Assembly (NCBI GenBank): GCA_002305765.1
Contig: DBQU01000071.1
Coordinates: 1-64,000, forward strand
Direction: 5' to 3'
DNA length: 64,000 nt
Source of the DNA: Deltaproteobacteria bacterium UBA1386
Lineage (GTDB): Bacteria > Desulfobacterota > Syntrophorhabdia > Syntrophorhabdales > Syntrophorhabdaceae
The notes under the pieces are model-generated. The model made no database searches, was not told the DNA's origin, and saw nothing but the letters and a program-made list of their open reading frames with translations. Position numbers and translations under genes: made by a program. How positions within the stretch are numbered: the first letter of the stretch is position 1; every line of letters begins with the position of its first letter. Shown piece after piece: positions 44,304 through 53,742 of the stretch.

Positions 44304-45944
44304 ATGGCCATCTCTCCCCTGGCGGGCAAACCGGCCCCGACAGAGATACTCATCGATCCTGCAGGGCTCGAGAAAGACTACTATCAACGAAGGCCCGACC
44401 CCGACGACCCCGCCGGACGGGTCAGCTTCGGGACCAGCGGACACCGGGGTTCGGCGCTCACCGGCACGTTCAACGAGGTCCATATCCTTGCCGTCACGCA
44501 GGCAATATGCGATCTGCGTCGAAACCAGGGGACGGATGGCCCCCTCTACATGGGAAAGGACACCCACGCGCTCTCGGCGCCGGCACAAAGGACCGCCCTC
44601 GAGGTGCTCGCGGCAAACGGCGTGGAGACCATGATCCAGAAGGACGACGGGTTCACTCCCACCCCCGTCATCTCCCACGCCATCCTGTCATTCAACCGTG
44701 GAAGGGCAGGCGGCTTCGCGGACGGCATCGTGGTCACTCCTTCGCACAACCCGCCCCAGGACGGGGGCTTCAAGTACAATCCGCCGAGCGGCGGCCCCGC
44801 CGATACACAGGTGACGCGGTGGATCGAGAACAGGGCGAACGACCTTATTCGGGGCGGCCTCAAGGAGGTCCGCAGGATGGGATACGAGTCCGCCATCACG
44901 GCGGGGACGACCCACCCTGTCGATCTCGTCACGGCCTATGTCACAGATCTGGCGAACGTTATCGACATGGAGTGCATCCGGTCCGCCGGTGTCACGATGG
45001 GGGTCGACCCTCTGGGAGGGTCCTCGGTGCACTACTGGGAGCCCATCAGGGACCTCTACGGTCTTGACATGACCGTCGTCAACGACATCGTGGACCCAAG
45101 GTTCGCCTTCATGACCGTTGACCACGATGGCAAGATCAGGATGGATTGTTCCAGCCCTTACGCCATGGCGGGGCTGGTGGCGCTCAAGGACCGCTTCCGG
45201 GTGGCCTTCGCCAATGACACGGACGCGGACCGGCACGGTATCGTCGCCCGGTCCACGGGACTCATGAACCCGAATCACTACCTTGCCGTGGCGATCCATT
45301 ACCTCCTGACGCACCGCCCCGGCTGGCCGAAGGGGGCGGCTGTGGGCAAGACCCTCGTGAGTTCCAGCCTGATCGACCGCGTGGTGGAGGACCTGGGCCG
45401 AAAGCTTTCGGAGGTGCCCGTCGGTTTCAAATGGTTCGTCGACGGCCTCTTTGACGGGTCATGCTGCTTCGGGGGCGAGGAAAGCGCCGGCGCGAGCTTC
45501 CTCAAGCAGGACGGAACGGTCTGGACGACGGACAAGGACGGCATCATAATGGACCTCCTTGCCGCGGAGATGACCGCCAGAACGGGCAAGGACCCCGGAG
45601 AGCTTTACGACGAACTGGCCGGCAGGTTGGGGAAACCCCTGTACGTTCGGGTCGACGCCCCGGCAACGGCGGCCGAGAGGGCGGCGGTATCGTCCCTGAC
45701 GCCCGAGGCCATAAGCGATGGAGAACTGGCAGGGGACCCGATAACCTCGAAGATGACGAAGGCCCCGGGCAACAATGCGGCCATAGGCGGTGTCAAGGTG
45801 ACGACGGCGAGGGGCTGGTTCGCGGTGCGACCCTCCGGCACGGAGGACATCATCAAGATGTACGCCGAGAGCTTTGTTGACGAGGCCCACCTCGACTCCA
45901 TCCTGGCCGGAGCGCGCCGGATAGTCAAGAACGCGCTGGTGTGA
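44304..45944 (+). CDS. pgm: Phosphoglucomutase (alpha-D-glucose specific)
   Basis: Pgm interconverts glucose 1-phosphate and glucose 6-phosphate for glycogen, UDP-glucose and so UDP-glucuronate supply, which the arn pathway uses. The 546-residue length equals that of E. coli Pgm. The catalytic phospho-Ser is Ser147 in VTPSHNPPQDGG. The metal loop is AFANDTDADRHG near residue 306, the sugar-binding loop GGEESAG near 393, and the phosphate-binding loop RPSGTEDIIKMYAE near the end. AAGGAG lies before the ATG at 44304. Confidence 0.97.
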   Translation: MAISPLAGKPAPTEILIDPAGLEKDYYQRRPDPDDPAGRVSFGTSGHRGSALTGTFNEVHILAVTQAICDLRRNQGTDGPLYMGKDTHALSAPAQRTALEVLAANGVETMIQKDDGFTPTPVISHAILSFNRGRAGGFADGIVVTPSHNPPQDGGFKYNPPSGGPADTQVTRWIENRANDLIRGGLKEVRRMGYESAITAGTTHPVDLVTAYVTDLANVIDMECIRSAGVTMGVDPLGGSSVHYWEPIRDLYGLDMTVVNDIVDPRFAFMTVDHDGKIRMDCSSPYAMAGLVALKDRFRVAFANDTDADRHGIVARSTGLMNPNHYLAVAIHYLLTHRPGWPKGAAVGKTLVSSSLIDRVVEDLGRKLSEVPVGFKWFVDGLFDGSCCFGGEESAGASFLKQDGTVWTTDKDGIIMDLLAAEMTARTGKDPGELYDELAGRLGKPLYVRVDAPATAAERAAVSSLTPEAISDGELAGDPITSKMTKAPGNNAAIGGVKVTTARGWFAVRPSGTEDIIKMYAESFVDEAHLDSILAGARRIVKNALV

Positions 45945-46002
45945 GGATCGATGCGTAATGGATATCCCCGGGTGTCCTGAAATATCCCAAAGGAGGATCT
46001 AT

Positions 46003-46587
46003 ATGAAGAGAACACTGTCATTGGCACTGGCATCGCTGCTTGTGGTCGTGCTTGTGAGCGTCGGGTTTTCCCAGGAGAAGAAAGCGGCAAAGAAGGCCGG
46101 CCAGAAGCCCGCGGGGGCCATGGTCGATGTCGTCGAGGTTTCGGCCGTTGTCGACGCCGTTGATGCCGCCAGGAGGACGGTCACGCTCAAGGTTCCCGAC
46201 GGTGCGACCCGCAGCTTCAAGGTCGGCCCGGAGGTGAAGAACTTCGACCAGATAAAGGCCGGCGACAAGGTCAGGGCGACGTTCTATGAATCGGTCGCTG
46301 TCTTTGTAGCGAAGACGGGCGAGAAGCCTTCCATCTCGGAGTTCGGGAGCGTGGAAGTGGCGCCGAAGGGTGAGAAGCCGGGAGCTGTCGTTGTCGACAC
46401 GCTGGAGGTGACGGCGACGGTCGTAAAGATCAACTACAAGAAACGTACCCTCTCTCTCAAAGGTCCCGAGGGCAACGTGCGGACCTTCACGGTCGACAGG
46501 TCCGTCAGGAACTTCAAGAACATCAAGAAGGGAGATGATGTCTACCTGCGGGTGACCGAGGCCGTGGCGATGGCGGTGGAAAAGTAG
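46003..46587 (+). CDS. Exported protein with two tandem copies of a small beta domain
   Basis: The 194-residue product has a signal peptide to about residue 24. The mature part contains two similar units of about 60 residues: residues 45-110 (VVDAVDAARRTVTLKVPDG, then FKVGPEVKNFDQIKAGDKV) and 138-194 (VVKINYKKRTLSLKGPEG, then FTVDRSVRNFKNIKKGDDV). Each fits a small five-stranded, OB-like barrel. An internal duplication is clear. Function is unknown. AAAGGAGG precedes the ATG at 46003. It lies 58 bases after pgm. Confidence 0.8.
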   Translation: MKRTLSLALASLLVVVLVSVGFSQEKKAAKKAGQKPAGAMVDVVEVSAVVDAVDAARRTVTLKVPDGATRSFKVGPEVKNFDQIKAGDKVRATFYESVAVFVAKTGEKPSISEFGSVEVAPKGEKPGAVVVDTLEVTATVVKINYKKRTLSLKGPEGNVRTFTVDRSVRNFKNIKKGDDVYLRVTEAVAMAVEK

Positions 46588-46663
46588 CCGTCGCGGGACC
46601 ACAAATGGCGAAGGATCGCCAGGGACCACCCGTGGAAGGCCGCGGGCGGTCCCCTGCATTCCC

Positions 46664-47677
46664 ATGAGCATGGATTTCAGAGGCATCTTTCCCGGGCGGT
46701 TCTTCAGAGGCATCGGCAATGCCTTCAGGAGGTTCGCATTTCTCGTCATGGCGGGCTGGGCGACGCTCGCCGTCTACTATTCCGATCTGCCTCCCTCTTT
46801 CAGACCTGTCATCGCGGGTCTTTTTGCCGTCGGGAGCCTCGCCGTCCTTACCGTCGGGTATCGCCTTCGGGGTGCGCGACTCGTCTTTCTGGCAACCTTC
46901 ACGATCGTTCAGGTCTGGTGGCTTCTGATCCCGCCGTCGAACACAAGGAACTGGCAGCCCGACGTGGTTCTGCTCCCCTGGGCCGCGATCGACGGAGAGA
47001 GGGTGACCATCCACGGCATCCGGAACGTCGATTACAGGACAGAGACGGATTATACCGTCCGCCATTACGACAGGACCTTCGACCTGGCAAGGATGAAAAG
47101 CGTTGACCTTTTCGTCGTTTACTGGGGTTCTCCTCTCATCGCCCACACGATGCTCAGTTTTGGTTTTGCCGGGGGAGACTACGTCTGTTTCTCCATCGAG
47201 ACGCGCAAGGAGGTCGGTGAGGAATACTCTTCCATAAAAGGGTTCTTCAAACAGTATGAGCTTACCTACATCATCGGCGACGAGCGTGACCTGGTTCGTC
47301 TGAGGACGAACTACCGCAAGGAACAGGTCTACCTGTGGCGCCTGAGGACACCGATGGACCTCGCGCGCAAAGTATTTCTTGATTACCTGCGTACCGTGAA
47401 CCGCCTGAGGGACCGTCCCGAGTGGTACAACGCCCTCACAAGCAACTGCACGACGAATATCCGGGGCCACACGGTACCCTACGCTCCCAATTCTCGCTTC
47501 GACTGGAGGATCGTGATCAATGGTTTCATTGACAGGATGATATATGATCGGGGCATGGTGGACAGGGGCCTTCCCTTCGAAGAGCTCAAGAGGCGAAGTC
47601 TTGTCAATGAAAGGGCACAGGCGGCAGGCAAAGACCCGGCGTTCTCACGGCTCATTCGGGAAGGGCCGCTCAGGTAG
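46664..47677 (+). CDS. Lnb N-terminal-type (DUF4105) membrane-anchored protein
   Basis: The 337-residue product has two or three membrane segments in the first 90 residues, then a periplasmic domain of the DUF4105/Lnb-N type. Conserved elements are VHGIRNVDYRTETDYTVRHY-like strands near 115, LIAHTMLSFGFAGGDYVCFSIE, and the Cys in NALTSNCTTNIRGH, a likely catalytic Cys-His pair. A role in lipid or protein acyl transfer or hydrolysis is plausible but unproven. The ATG at 46664 lacks a clear ribosome site; 46670 is an alternative. A lipase-like lipoprotein follows 45 bases on. Confidence 0.75.
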   Translation: MSMDFRGIFPGRFFRGIGNAFRRFAFLVMAGWATLAVYYSDLPPSFRPVIAGLFAVGSLAVLTVGYRLRGARLVFLATFTIVQVWWLLIPPSNTRNWQPDVVLLPWAAIDGERVTIHGIRNVDYRTETDYTVRHYDRTFDLARMKSVDLFVVYWGSPLIAHTMLSFGFAGGDYVCFSIETRKEVGEEYSSIKGFFKQYELTYIIGDERDLVRLRTNYRKEQVYLWRLRTPMDLARKVFLDYLRTVNRLRDRPEWYNALTSNCTTNIRGHTVPYAPNSRFDWRIVINGFIDRMIYDRGMVDRGLPFEELKRRSLVNERAQAAGKDPAFSRLIREGPLR

Positions 47678-47722
47678 CGGCCGGGTGACTTTTTCGTTTG
47701 TGATGACTTCCTGATTAATGAT

Positions 47723-49615
47723 ATGAAGAAGAAGATGGTCCCGAACATACGACATGTTTCCGGGAAGGCGGTCTTCATGGTCCTTCTCCTCGGTATCCTC
47801 ATTCTGTCGGGGTGCGCCACGCCGGTCGGAGTGAGCTACCTCGACCCGCAGGAATCCCATCACAAGCTCACCGCCAATGTCCTGACCGGGTCCACTCTCA
47901 GTGCCCCGACCATGCAGATGCTCAACCGGACCGGTCTTGCGGAGAGATTCAAGACCCATCCGGCCGAGGTGATCGCGGCCATACACAAGGGTGTTCCGAC
48001 CGCGGATGAGACGGACCGCATCTTCGCCCTGGCGGAGCTTTCCTTTCTGTACGCCTCCCAGAGCGGAGACAGATCGCACTATCTTGCCTCGGCTGTATAT
48101 TCCTGGGCGCTTCTCTTTCCCGAGGGCGGCGCCCGCGCCCCCGATGCTTTCGACCCTCGCTTTCGAACGGCGGTGGATATCTACAACCTCGGGATAGCCG
48201 AGGGTCTCACTTCCGCCGATGGGGTTCTCATCGACCTTAAGGAGGGTACGCACAACCTGCCGTTCGGGGAGGTCGCGATCTCGGTCCGTGCCGATTCGTT
48301 CCGGTGGAGTTCATATCGCCTCGTCAGGTTTGCCGACGCGTCAAAACTCTCCGTCCGGGGATTGCGCAACGAATACCGCTGGCCGGGGATTGGCGCGGCT
48401 CTCGTCGCCTCCACCGAATATCTTCCCGGTGCCGCAGACCCCGTCTCCGCCAAGGTCCCTTTTGATGTCAAGGTGGCCGTCACCTTGCTCGTTCGGTTCC
48501 ATAACGTGGACGAGGGCCTGAGGACAGGGAGGATGCGTGGAAGATTGGAGCTGTACACGACTGACAGCGCCACCGCTGTCACAGTTGGAGGGCGCACGGT
48601 GCCCCTTGAGTTCGATCTTTCCTCGGCGCTTGCCTACACCCTTGAGAACTCGGGGGTGTACCGCATGGAGACGAAGGGGTTCTTTTCCGGCAACGTGACC
48701 CTCTTCAAGGACGCGTCGCGGTTCAAGGAGAACATCTTCTTCATGAGTCCCTACATGCCGGGGCGCATCCCCGTCATCTTCATCCATGGGACCGCCTCGA
48801 GCCCCGCCCGCTGGGCGGAGATGCTCAATGAGCTTCAGAACGACCCACGGCTCTGGGGCCGTTACCAGTTCTGGGCCTTTACCTACAATACGGGCAATCC
48901 CATTCTCTATTCGGGCGGCCTCCTGACGGAGGGCCTCAAAGAGCTTGTCAGCGGACTTGATCCCGAGGGCAGGGACCCGGCATTGAGGCGTATGGTCATC
49001 GTGGGTCACAGCCAGGGAGGACTCCTCACGAGACTGACCGTTGTCGACAGCGGGACCCGTTTCTGGGACGACGCCGCAAAAGTCCCCTTCGACAAGCTCG
49101 ATGTGTCGCCCGGTACGCGGGGGATGATAAGCCGAAGCTTTTTCTACAAGCCCCTGCCCTTTGTCAGCAGGGTGATATTCGTTTCGACGCCGCACCGGGG
49201 CAGCTACGTCGCCGGGGGATGGATAGGGAGAATGGCCGGCAGGTTCGTGTCGCTCCCCTTTCGGATGCTCGATGCCGTGAAGGAGGTCACCTCCCTGAAT
49301 CCCCGGGCCGTCGACCTGTCCACTTTCAAGGGGGTCCCGAAAAGTACTGCGAACATGGACCCAAACAGTCAATTTGTCAGGACATTCTCATCGATCCCCA
49401 TCGCCCCGGGGATACCCGCGCATTCGATAATCTCCGTGGAGAACCCCGACGCGCCGAAGGACAGGTGGACGGACGGGGTGGTGAAATACGACAGCGCCCA
49501 CCTCGACAACGCGGCATCGGAGCTCATCGTCCACTCCGGCCACTCCTGCCAGTCCGAACCGCAAACAATAGAAGAGGTCCGCAGGATCCTCCTGCTCCAC
49601 ATCGGAATACAGTAA
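47723..49615 (+). CDS. Large alpha/beta-hydrolase (lipase-like) lipoprotein
   Basis: The 630-residue product has a lipobox signal peptide (FMVLLLGILILSGC). Residues 30-340 are a large N-terminal part with beta-rich segments. The hydrolase domain begins near 347 with IPVIFIHGTASSPARW (oxyanion-side HG), then VIVGHSQGGLLTRL with nucleophile Ser near 433, and RVIFVSTPHRGS. The likely catalytic His is in VHSGHSCQ near 610. It probably cleaves lipids or esters at the outer membrane. It may pair with the upstream Lnb-type protein. Confidence 0.85.
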   Translation: MKKKMVPNIRHVSGKAVFMVLLLGILILSGCATPVGVSYLDPQESHHKLTANVLTGSTLSAPTMQMLNRTGLAERFKTHPAEVIAAIHKGVPTADETDRIFALAELSFLYASQSGDRSHYLASAVYSWALLFPEGGARAPDAFDPRFRTAVDIYNLGIAEGLTSADGVLIDLKEGTHNLPFGEVAISVRADSFRWSSYRLVRFADASKLSVRGLRNEYRWPGIGAALVASTEYLPGAADPVSAKVPFDVKVAVTLLVRFHNVDEGLRTGRMRGRLELYTTDSATAVTVGGRTVPLEFDLSSALAYTLENSGVYRMETKGFFSGNVTLFKDASRFKENIFFMSPYMPGRIPVIFIHGTASSPARWAEMLNELQNDPRLWGRYQFWAFTYNTGNPILYSGGLLTEGLKELVSGLDPEGRDPALRRMVIVGHSQGGLLTRLTVVDSGTRFWDDAAKVPFDKLDVSPGTRGMISRSFFYKPLPFVSRVIFVSTPHRGSYVAGGWIGRMAGRFVSLPFRMLDAVKEVTSLNPRAVDLSTFKGVPKSTANMDPNSQFVRTFSSIPIAPGIPAHSIISVENPDAPKDRWTDGVVKYDSAHLDNAASELIVHSGHSCQSEPQTIEEVRRILLLHIGIQ

Positions 49616-49620
49616 GAACC

Positions 49621-49795
49621 GTTCAAGAGTTCCAGGGTTCGAAAGTTCAAGAGGTAAAGAAGGTTCAAGGGTTCAAAAGTTCAAGAGTTCAAGAGTAAAA
49701 GCAAAAGAACAACCGGATGCACGTGTCTTCGGCCTGCACGAATTCCCCCCTTCGCGGTCTTTCCCTTGAACCCTTGAACCCTTGAACCCTTGAAC
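49621..49795. repeat. Inverted octamer array with doubled left arm, GTTCAAGG family
   Basis: Two left sub-arrays (49621-49652 and 49663-49694), each of four 8-base units such as GTTCAAGA, GTTCCAGG and GTTCAAAA. One right arm (49763-49795) of four CCTTGAAC units. Loop text ACCGGATGCACGTG and CTTCGGCC recurs at other loci. It lies between convergent genes. Confidence 0.85.
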
Positions 49796-49809
49796 ATTTT
49801 TCTATCCTT

Positions 49810-50571
49810 TCACCCTTTCTTTATTCTCCTGCGCACCTTCTTCCAACTCTCCGTTATGAGGAAGCTTTCGTCCATGTTGTCCACCATCGTTACGAACCTC
49901 TTGAATGGTGTGGCGAAGGTGAGGGTGTTTGCCGGGACGCAGGGACGGGCGGAGACGTCGAACATGCCGATGACGGACTTGGGCCGGCGGGCGTTCCTTT
50001 CCAGGTAAGGGTAGGTGACGATGGTGGAGCAGCCGGCACCGAAGGGACAGAAGACGCCGTTGGGATCGACGCCGTCGTAGTTCGCGAGGGTGAAGAGCCC
50101 CGAGAGGACGTCAGGAGTGGCGAAGAAGATGACGACGTCGGGGTTATCGTTCTTATCGATCCCGTCCCAGCGCTTGAAGACGATATAGCGGGCGGGCGCG
50201 CTGAATTTGGGCATTTTTTTCATGACCTTTCCCACCAGTTCCGGGGACTTCTTGTATTTTTCTCCCTCGAGTTCTCCGGGTATTCCACAGGACAGGAAGT
50301 ACTCGAAATTGGGGCGGAGGACCTCGCTGAAGCCGAGGTACTTCCTGCCGCCGCCGCAGCCGATGGAGTCGACGTTGAAAGCGAGAGAACGGCCCCGTGC
50401 CGCCCGTGTGATGTCGGCGAGGATGCAGCGATGCTCCTCCAGGCTCTTCGGCCCGTTCACGATGGCGGCGCCGGCCTCGTCATCACTGTAAAAGAAGACC
50501 ACCGGCAGTGGTGCCTGGGGAAAGTGCTTCTCCCAAAGCCTCACGAATCTCTCCTTGAATTGCATGTCCAT
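49810..50571 (-). CDS. DUF169-family protein
   Basis: The 253-residue product fits DUF169, a family common in anaerobic bacteria and archaea with no firm function. Recognisable parts are PLPVVFFYSDDE near residue 20, FNVDSIGCGGGRKYLGF with the conserved Cys and Gly triplet, and GCSTIVTYPYLERNARRPKSVIGMFD. AAGGAGG lies 7 bases before the ATG at 50571; the longer frame to 50616 is rejected. Conserved cysteines suggest metal or redox cofactor binding, which is an inference. Confidence 0.85.
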   Translation of the reverse strand: MDMQFKERFVRLWEKHFPQAPLPVVFFYSDDEAGAAIVNGPKSLEEHRCILADITRAARGRSLAFNVDSIGCGGGRKYLGFSEVLRPNFEYFLSCGIPGELEGEKYKKSPELVGKVMKKMPKFSAPARYIVFKRWDGIDKNDNPDVVIFFATPDVLSGLFTLANYDGVDPNGVFCPFGAGCSTIVTYPYLERNARRPKSVIGMFDVSARPCVPANTLTFATPFKRFVTMVDNMDESFLITESWKKVRRRIKKG

Positions 50572-50987
50572 AAATGACCTCCTTTTAAGACACAAACGGG
50601 TCTGCGCTTCGCGCAAACGGGTCGGCGGTCATGCGCCTAACGAGTGAACGGGTAAAAGACTAAAGAGTAATGATATCTTTTCCCCGTCCGCCCATGTGCC
50701 CGTCCGCGTGTTTTCGAATTGATTGTATCATGTTTCTTCCGTTGTCCAAAGTCCTTCTTGAGAATTATGATGCACTCATCTGACACGACACATACCCGCA
50801 TCAAACAGGTCTTTATCATTCGAGAGAGATCCTCTCCGGGAATGGGTTTCCTGCGCTGTTGTTTGCGGCAGAGCGCGCCCTGCCGACCCTGTGGGTTTTT
50901 GGTATGGAACTCGACATGTGGGTATGGTAGGTATAATAATGCTCAGCGGTCCGGCAAGATAGAAAAAACGGTATAAAGGAGCCTCTC
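50572..50987. other. 416-base divergent intergenic region
   Basis: No gene is credible here. Near 50590-50720 there are GC hairpins such as GCGCTTCGCGC and scattered GGACGGG/ACGGGT units that look like a decayed repeat. A TATAAT box at 50932-50937 (with TCGACA 15 bases upstream, short spacing) probably serves the metallo-beta-lactamase-fold gene. Confidence 0.5.
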
Positions 50988-51713
50988 ATGTCCCAGGTCT
51001 ACAAAGGCGTTCAATTCATTCCCGGTCAGGACGATTTCATCCCCGATTCCCATGTCTATGTTATTGGAGATCCGGCGTCTGGAGACATCTCTCTGGTGGA
51101 TGCGGGCCTTACGGGAAAGGGCGCTTACAAGGCTGCTTCCATCACGAAGCTCGGGATCGGGCCTGAGGACGTGAAAAGGGTCATCATGACCCACACACAC
51201 CTCGATCACATAGGCTGTCTTGCGGAACTCCAGAAGACGTTCCCCGGCGCAGAACTCTGGGTCCACGAATTGGAAGCCGATCTCCTGGAGAAAGGGGATG
51301 ACCGGGCCGTGTACGGTATGGACATGTTCAAGGGTATGTGCCAGATGCAGTTCAGCCTCGCGCCCGATGCCTTCAGGTTCAAGGTCGACCGCAAGCTCGA
51401 AGGCGGCGAGACACTGGAGATAGGCAACATGGTGTGGGAGGTGATACATATACCCGGCCATTCCATGGGAGGCATCGCTCTCTACGAGCCCGTCGGGAAG
51501 GTCCTTATCCCCGGGGACGTGGTCTATGCCGATTACGCCATCGGCCGTTTCGACCTTTTCGGCGCGAATCCGGCCCAGCTCAAGGATTCACTGGACAGAT
51601 TGTCGAAGCTCGACGTCGACATCCTCCTGCCCGGCCACAACCAGATAGTGAAGGGCGTCCCCGCCGGCTACATACGCAAGACCACGAAAATGTGGGAACC
51701 ATATCTCGTCTAG
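50988..51713 (+). CDS. Metallo-beta-lactamase-fold hydrolase
   Basis: The 241-residue product has a full MBL metal site: THTHLDHIG (His69, His71, Asp73, His74), IHIPGHSMG (His near 157), GDVVYADYA (Asp near 175) and LLPGHNQ (His near 220). The fold matches glyoxalase-II-like or general MBL hydrolases; the substrate is unknown. AAAGGAG precedes the ATG. A promoter-like TATAAT is upstream. It ends in an inverted octamer array, convergent with fapA. Confidence 0.9.
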   Translation: MSQVYKGVQFIPGQDDFIPDSHVYVIGDPASGDISLVDAGLTGKGAYKAASITKLGIGPEDVKRVIMTHTHLDHIGCLAELQKTFPGAELWVHELEADLLEKGDDRAVYGMDMFKGMCQMQFSLAPDAFRFKVDRKLEGGETLEIGNMVWEVIHIPGHSMGGIALYEPVGKVLIPGDVVYADYAIGRFDLFGANPAQLKDSLDRLSKLDVDILLPGHNQIVKGVPAGYIRKTTKMWEPYLV

Positions 51714-51718
51714 AGAAG

Positions 51719-51842
51719 GTTCAAGGGTTCAAAAGTTCAAAGGTTCAAGGGTGAAAGACAAAAAAAGCACCGGATGCCTGCGGTGCACGTGTGCGAATTG
51801 CGTTTTTTCTCTTGAACTCTTGAACCTTTGAACTCTTGAACG
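51719..51842. repeat. Inverted octamer array, GTTCAAGG family
   Basis: Left arm 51719-51750, four units (GTTCAAGG, GTTCAAAA, GTTCAAAG, GTTCAAGG). Right arm 51809-51842, CTTGAAC and TTTGAAC units. The short loop has CACCGGATGC and CACGTGTGCGAATTGCG. The compact arm spacing makes this the clearest hairpin of the family. Confidence 0.87.
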
Positions 51843-51847
51843 TTCTT

Positions 51848-53473
51848 TTACGTCTTGTTATCGTAGACATTCACCTTGATCTTGCCGTCCTCTTCGTAGA
51901 AGACAGCGCTCTGGTATTCCGTTGTACAGTCGAAGATGAATGTGCCTATCTTTATCCTGACGTTGGGATAGCAGGTACCCCGCACTTTAACGGTCGGTTG
52001 CGCGGCCTTCGTCATCGTCGACTCGATCATTTCTATCCGGCCTCTGTGCTCCTGCAGTTGGTGGTCCAGTTCGTCCGCCGTCGCGAGAAGCCGGCCGTAG
52101 AGCATTTCCTTTTCCTCGGGAAGGGAACCGGTCCGGCTCAGCTTCTCAAGAGTGGAGATGTGCTTCCCGATCTCCTCCAGGGTATGTTCCGTATTGCGGG
52201 CCGTCTCCTTCAACTCCTTGAGAAGAGCGACCGTCTTCGGCTCGAACCCCACCGCTACATGCGTTCTTCCCGCGATCGGGGACCCCAGGGTATTCATGAT
52301 CGCGAGGTTTTGCGCGGAGAGCTTGCTGCCTATGACGCGCCCCGTGCCGAGGACGACATCGATGGAATCGCCCGCGGAAAGTTCGGAGTTGAGGGCGTCG
52401 CCGACGACGATGTTACGTCCCGCTTCCACGGAACAGTTCTCGACGAAGAGCGCCGAGAAATCCCTGCCTGCCTTCATGGTTCCCCTGTCCGCACCCAGCA
52501 CTCCGCCCTTAATGGAGATGTCCATACCGGCCTCGAGGCAGCAGTCCTCGACGACCCCGTTTATCTCGATGCTTTCCGTCGCCTTGATGGCGAAGCCGGA
52601 CACGACACTCCCCTCTATCTTTACGCTGCCCTTGAAATCGACGTTGCCGACGGAGTAGTTGATGTCCCCCTTGATGTTGTACACAGGCTCGACGAACACG
52701 GACCTTCCCTTCAGGAAGGGCTGCCCGGCAATGGCTGCGGTGACTTCCATGCCGTCGGGAGAGATGATGGTGTTCCTCCCGGCGGTGAAGGCGATGTCCC
52801 TGCCGGGTTGTGCCGGTATTTCCTTTCCCGTGACCGTCATCCCCGGCTTCCCCGGCGTGGCCGGTATCTTCCTCGCCAGCACATCACCTTCAGCCGCGGC
52901 GTAGATGAGCTTGAGTTCCCTGAAGTCAACCTTGTTGTTTTCCAGTTCCTTCGGATGCATCGTCAACTGGAGGGGGAACAGGCAATCGATGTCGGCGTCC
53001 GTTCCGTGAACGGGCTCCTTCGCCCTGGCGATCACAACGGGTCTGTCATAGGTCTTTTCAGACAGGGCGAGGACCACCTGGTCGAGATCTACCCCGCAGA
53101 CGATCCCCATCTCGTTGAGCCTGAGCTGGATGTCCACCATGGTGACCTCCCTGCCGCCGTGCCCTTGTTTCAGGGTCAATGTGGCGACACGCTGCGGCGC
53201 GTCGACCTTGATCTCGAACTCCTGATCCTTTGCGAAAGCCGCACGAAAGGGCTGGCCCGCGGTCTTCCGTGCCAGTTCCTTTGCGATGGTCGCTTTGTCG
53301 ATGAAGTAGGGCAGGTTCCGCCCTTCAAGGTCCCGCACGACCTCTTCCAGTGAGGGATGCTCCCATGCCTCGTGAATGGTGACAAAGGCACTGCCCTCTT
53401 CCTCGTTCACTTCGATCGTGAAAGGGTCCGGCCTGTCGCTGTCCACGTCGTTATGTTCGCGCAATGATGTCAT
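51848..53473 (-). CDS. FapA-family polymer-like protein (DUF342)
   Basis: The 541-residue product belongs to the FapA (DUF342) family. The central part (about 195-400) is a repeated beta-solenoid-like region: GDINYSVGNVDFKGSVKIEGSVV, then GVLGADRGTMKAGRDFSALFVENCSV. A helical coiled coil follows (TVALLKELKETARNTEHTLEEI, and ELDHQLQEHRGRIEMIES), then a beta-rich C-terminus. Family members are of unknown role, possibly in surface or flagellar/type IV processes. GGGGAG precedes the ATG. Confidence 0.88.
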   Translation of the reverse strand: MTSLREHNDVDSDRPDPFTIEVNEEEGSAFVTIHEAWEHPSLEEVVRDLEGRNLPYFIDKATIAKELARKTAGQPFRAAFAKDQEFEIKVDAPQRVATLTLKQGHGGREVTMVDIQLRLNEMGIVCGVDLDQVVLALSEKTYDRPVVIARAKEPVHGTDADIDCLFPLQLTMHPKELENNKVDFRELKLIYAAAEGDVLARKIPATPGKPGMTVTGKEIPAQPGRDIAFTAGRNTIISPDGMEVTAAIAGQPFLKGRSVFVEPVYNIKGDINYSVGNVDFKGSVKIEGSVVSGFAIKATESIEINGVVEDCCLEAGMDISIKGGVLGADRGTMKAGRDFSALFVENCSVEAGRNIVVGDALNSELSAGDSIDVVLGTGRVIGSKLSAQNLAIMNTLGSPIAGRTHVAVGFEPKTVALLKELKETARNTEHTLEEIGKHISTLEKLSRTGSLPEEKEMLYGRLLATADELDHQLQEHRGRIEMIESTMTKAAQPTVKVRGTCYPNVRIKIGTFIFDCTTEYQSAVFYEEDGKIKVNVYDNKT

Positions 53474-53742
53474 GACCGTTACTCCCCCTGTATCATTGTC
53501 ATCGGACGACCGGATAAATCCTTAAGAATGTCCTGCTATTGTTGAGATGGTCCGCCCGCCGCCCCCCGGGGGAGTGGAACGGAGGCTGACGCATTGGTTG
53601 CCGCCGGGGCGAGGTGGTTCGAGGAGGGCCTTTTCCCGGCCCGGCGAACCCCGGGAGACAATGCGCTTCGCGCCGTGCCCCGGTACGCAGGGGATTTTTG
53701 TGTTGACTCCCGGTTCGCTATCAATCATCATAATAACTGATC

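Noticed and set aside
50637..50819. 60-residue minus-strand frame in the DUF169/MBL gap
   Set aside because: No ribosome site, no family features, Arg/Lys-rich low-quality composition within a decayed repeat.
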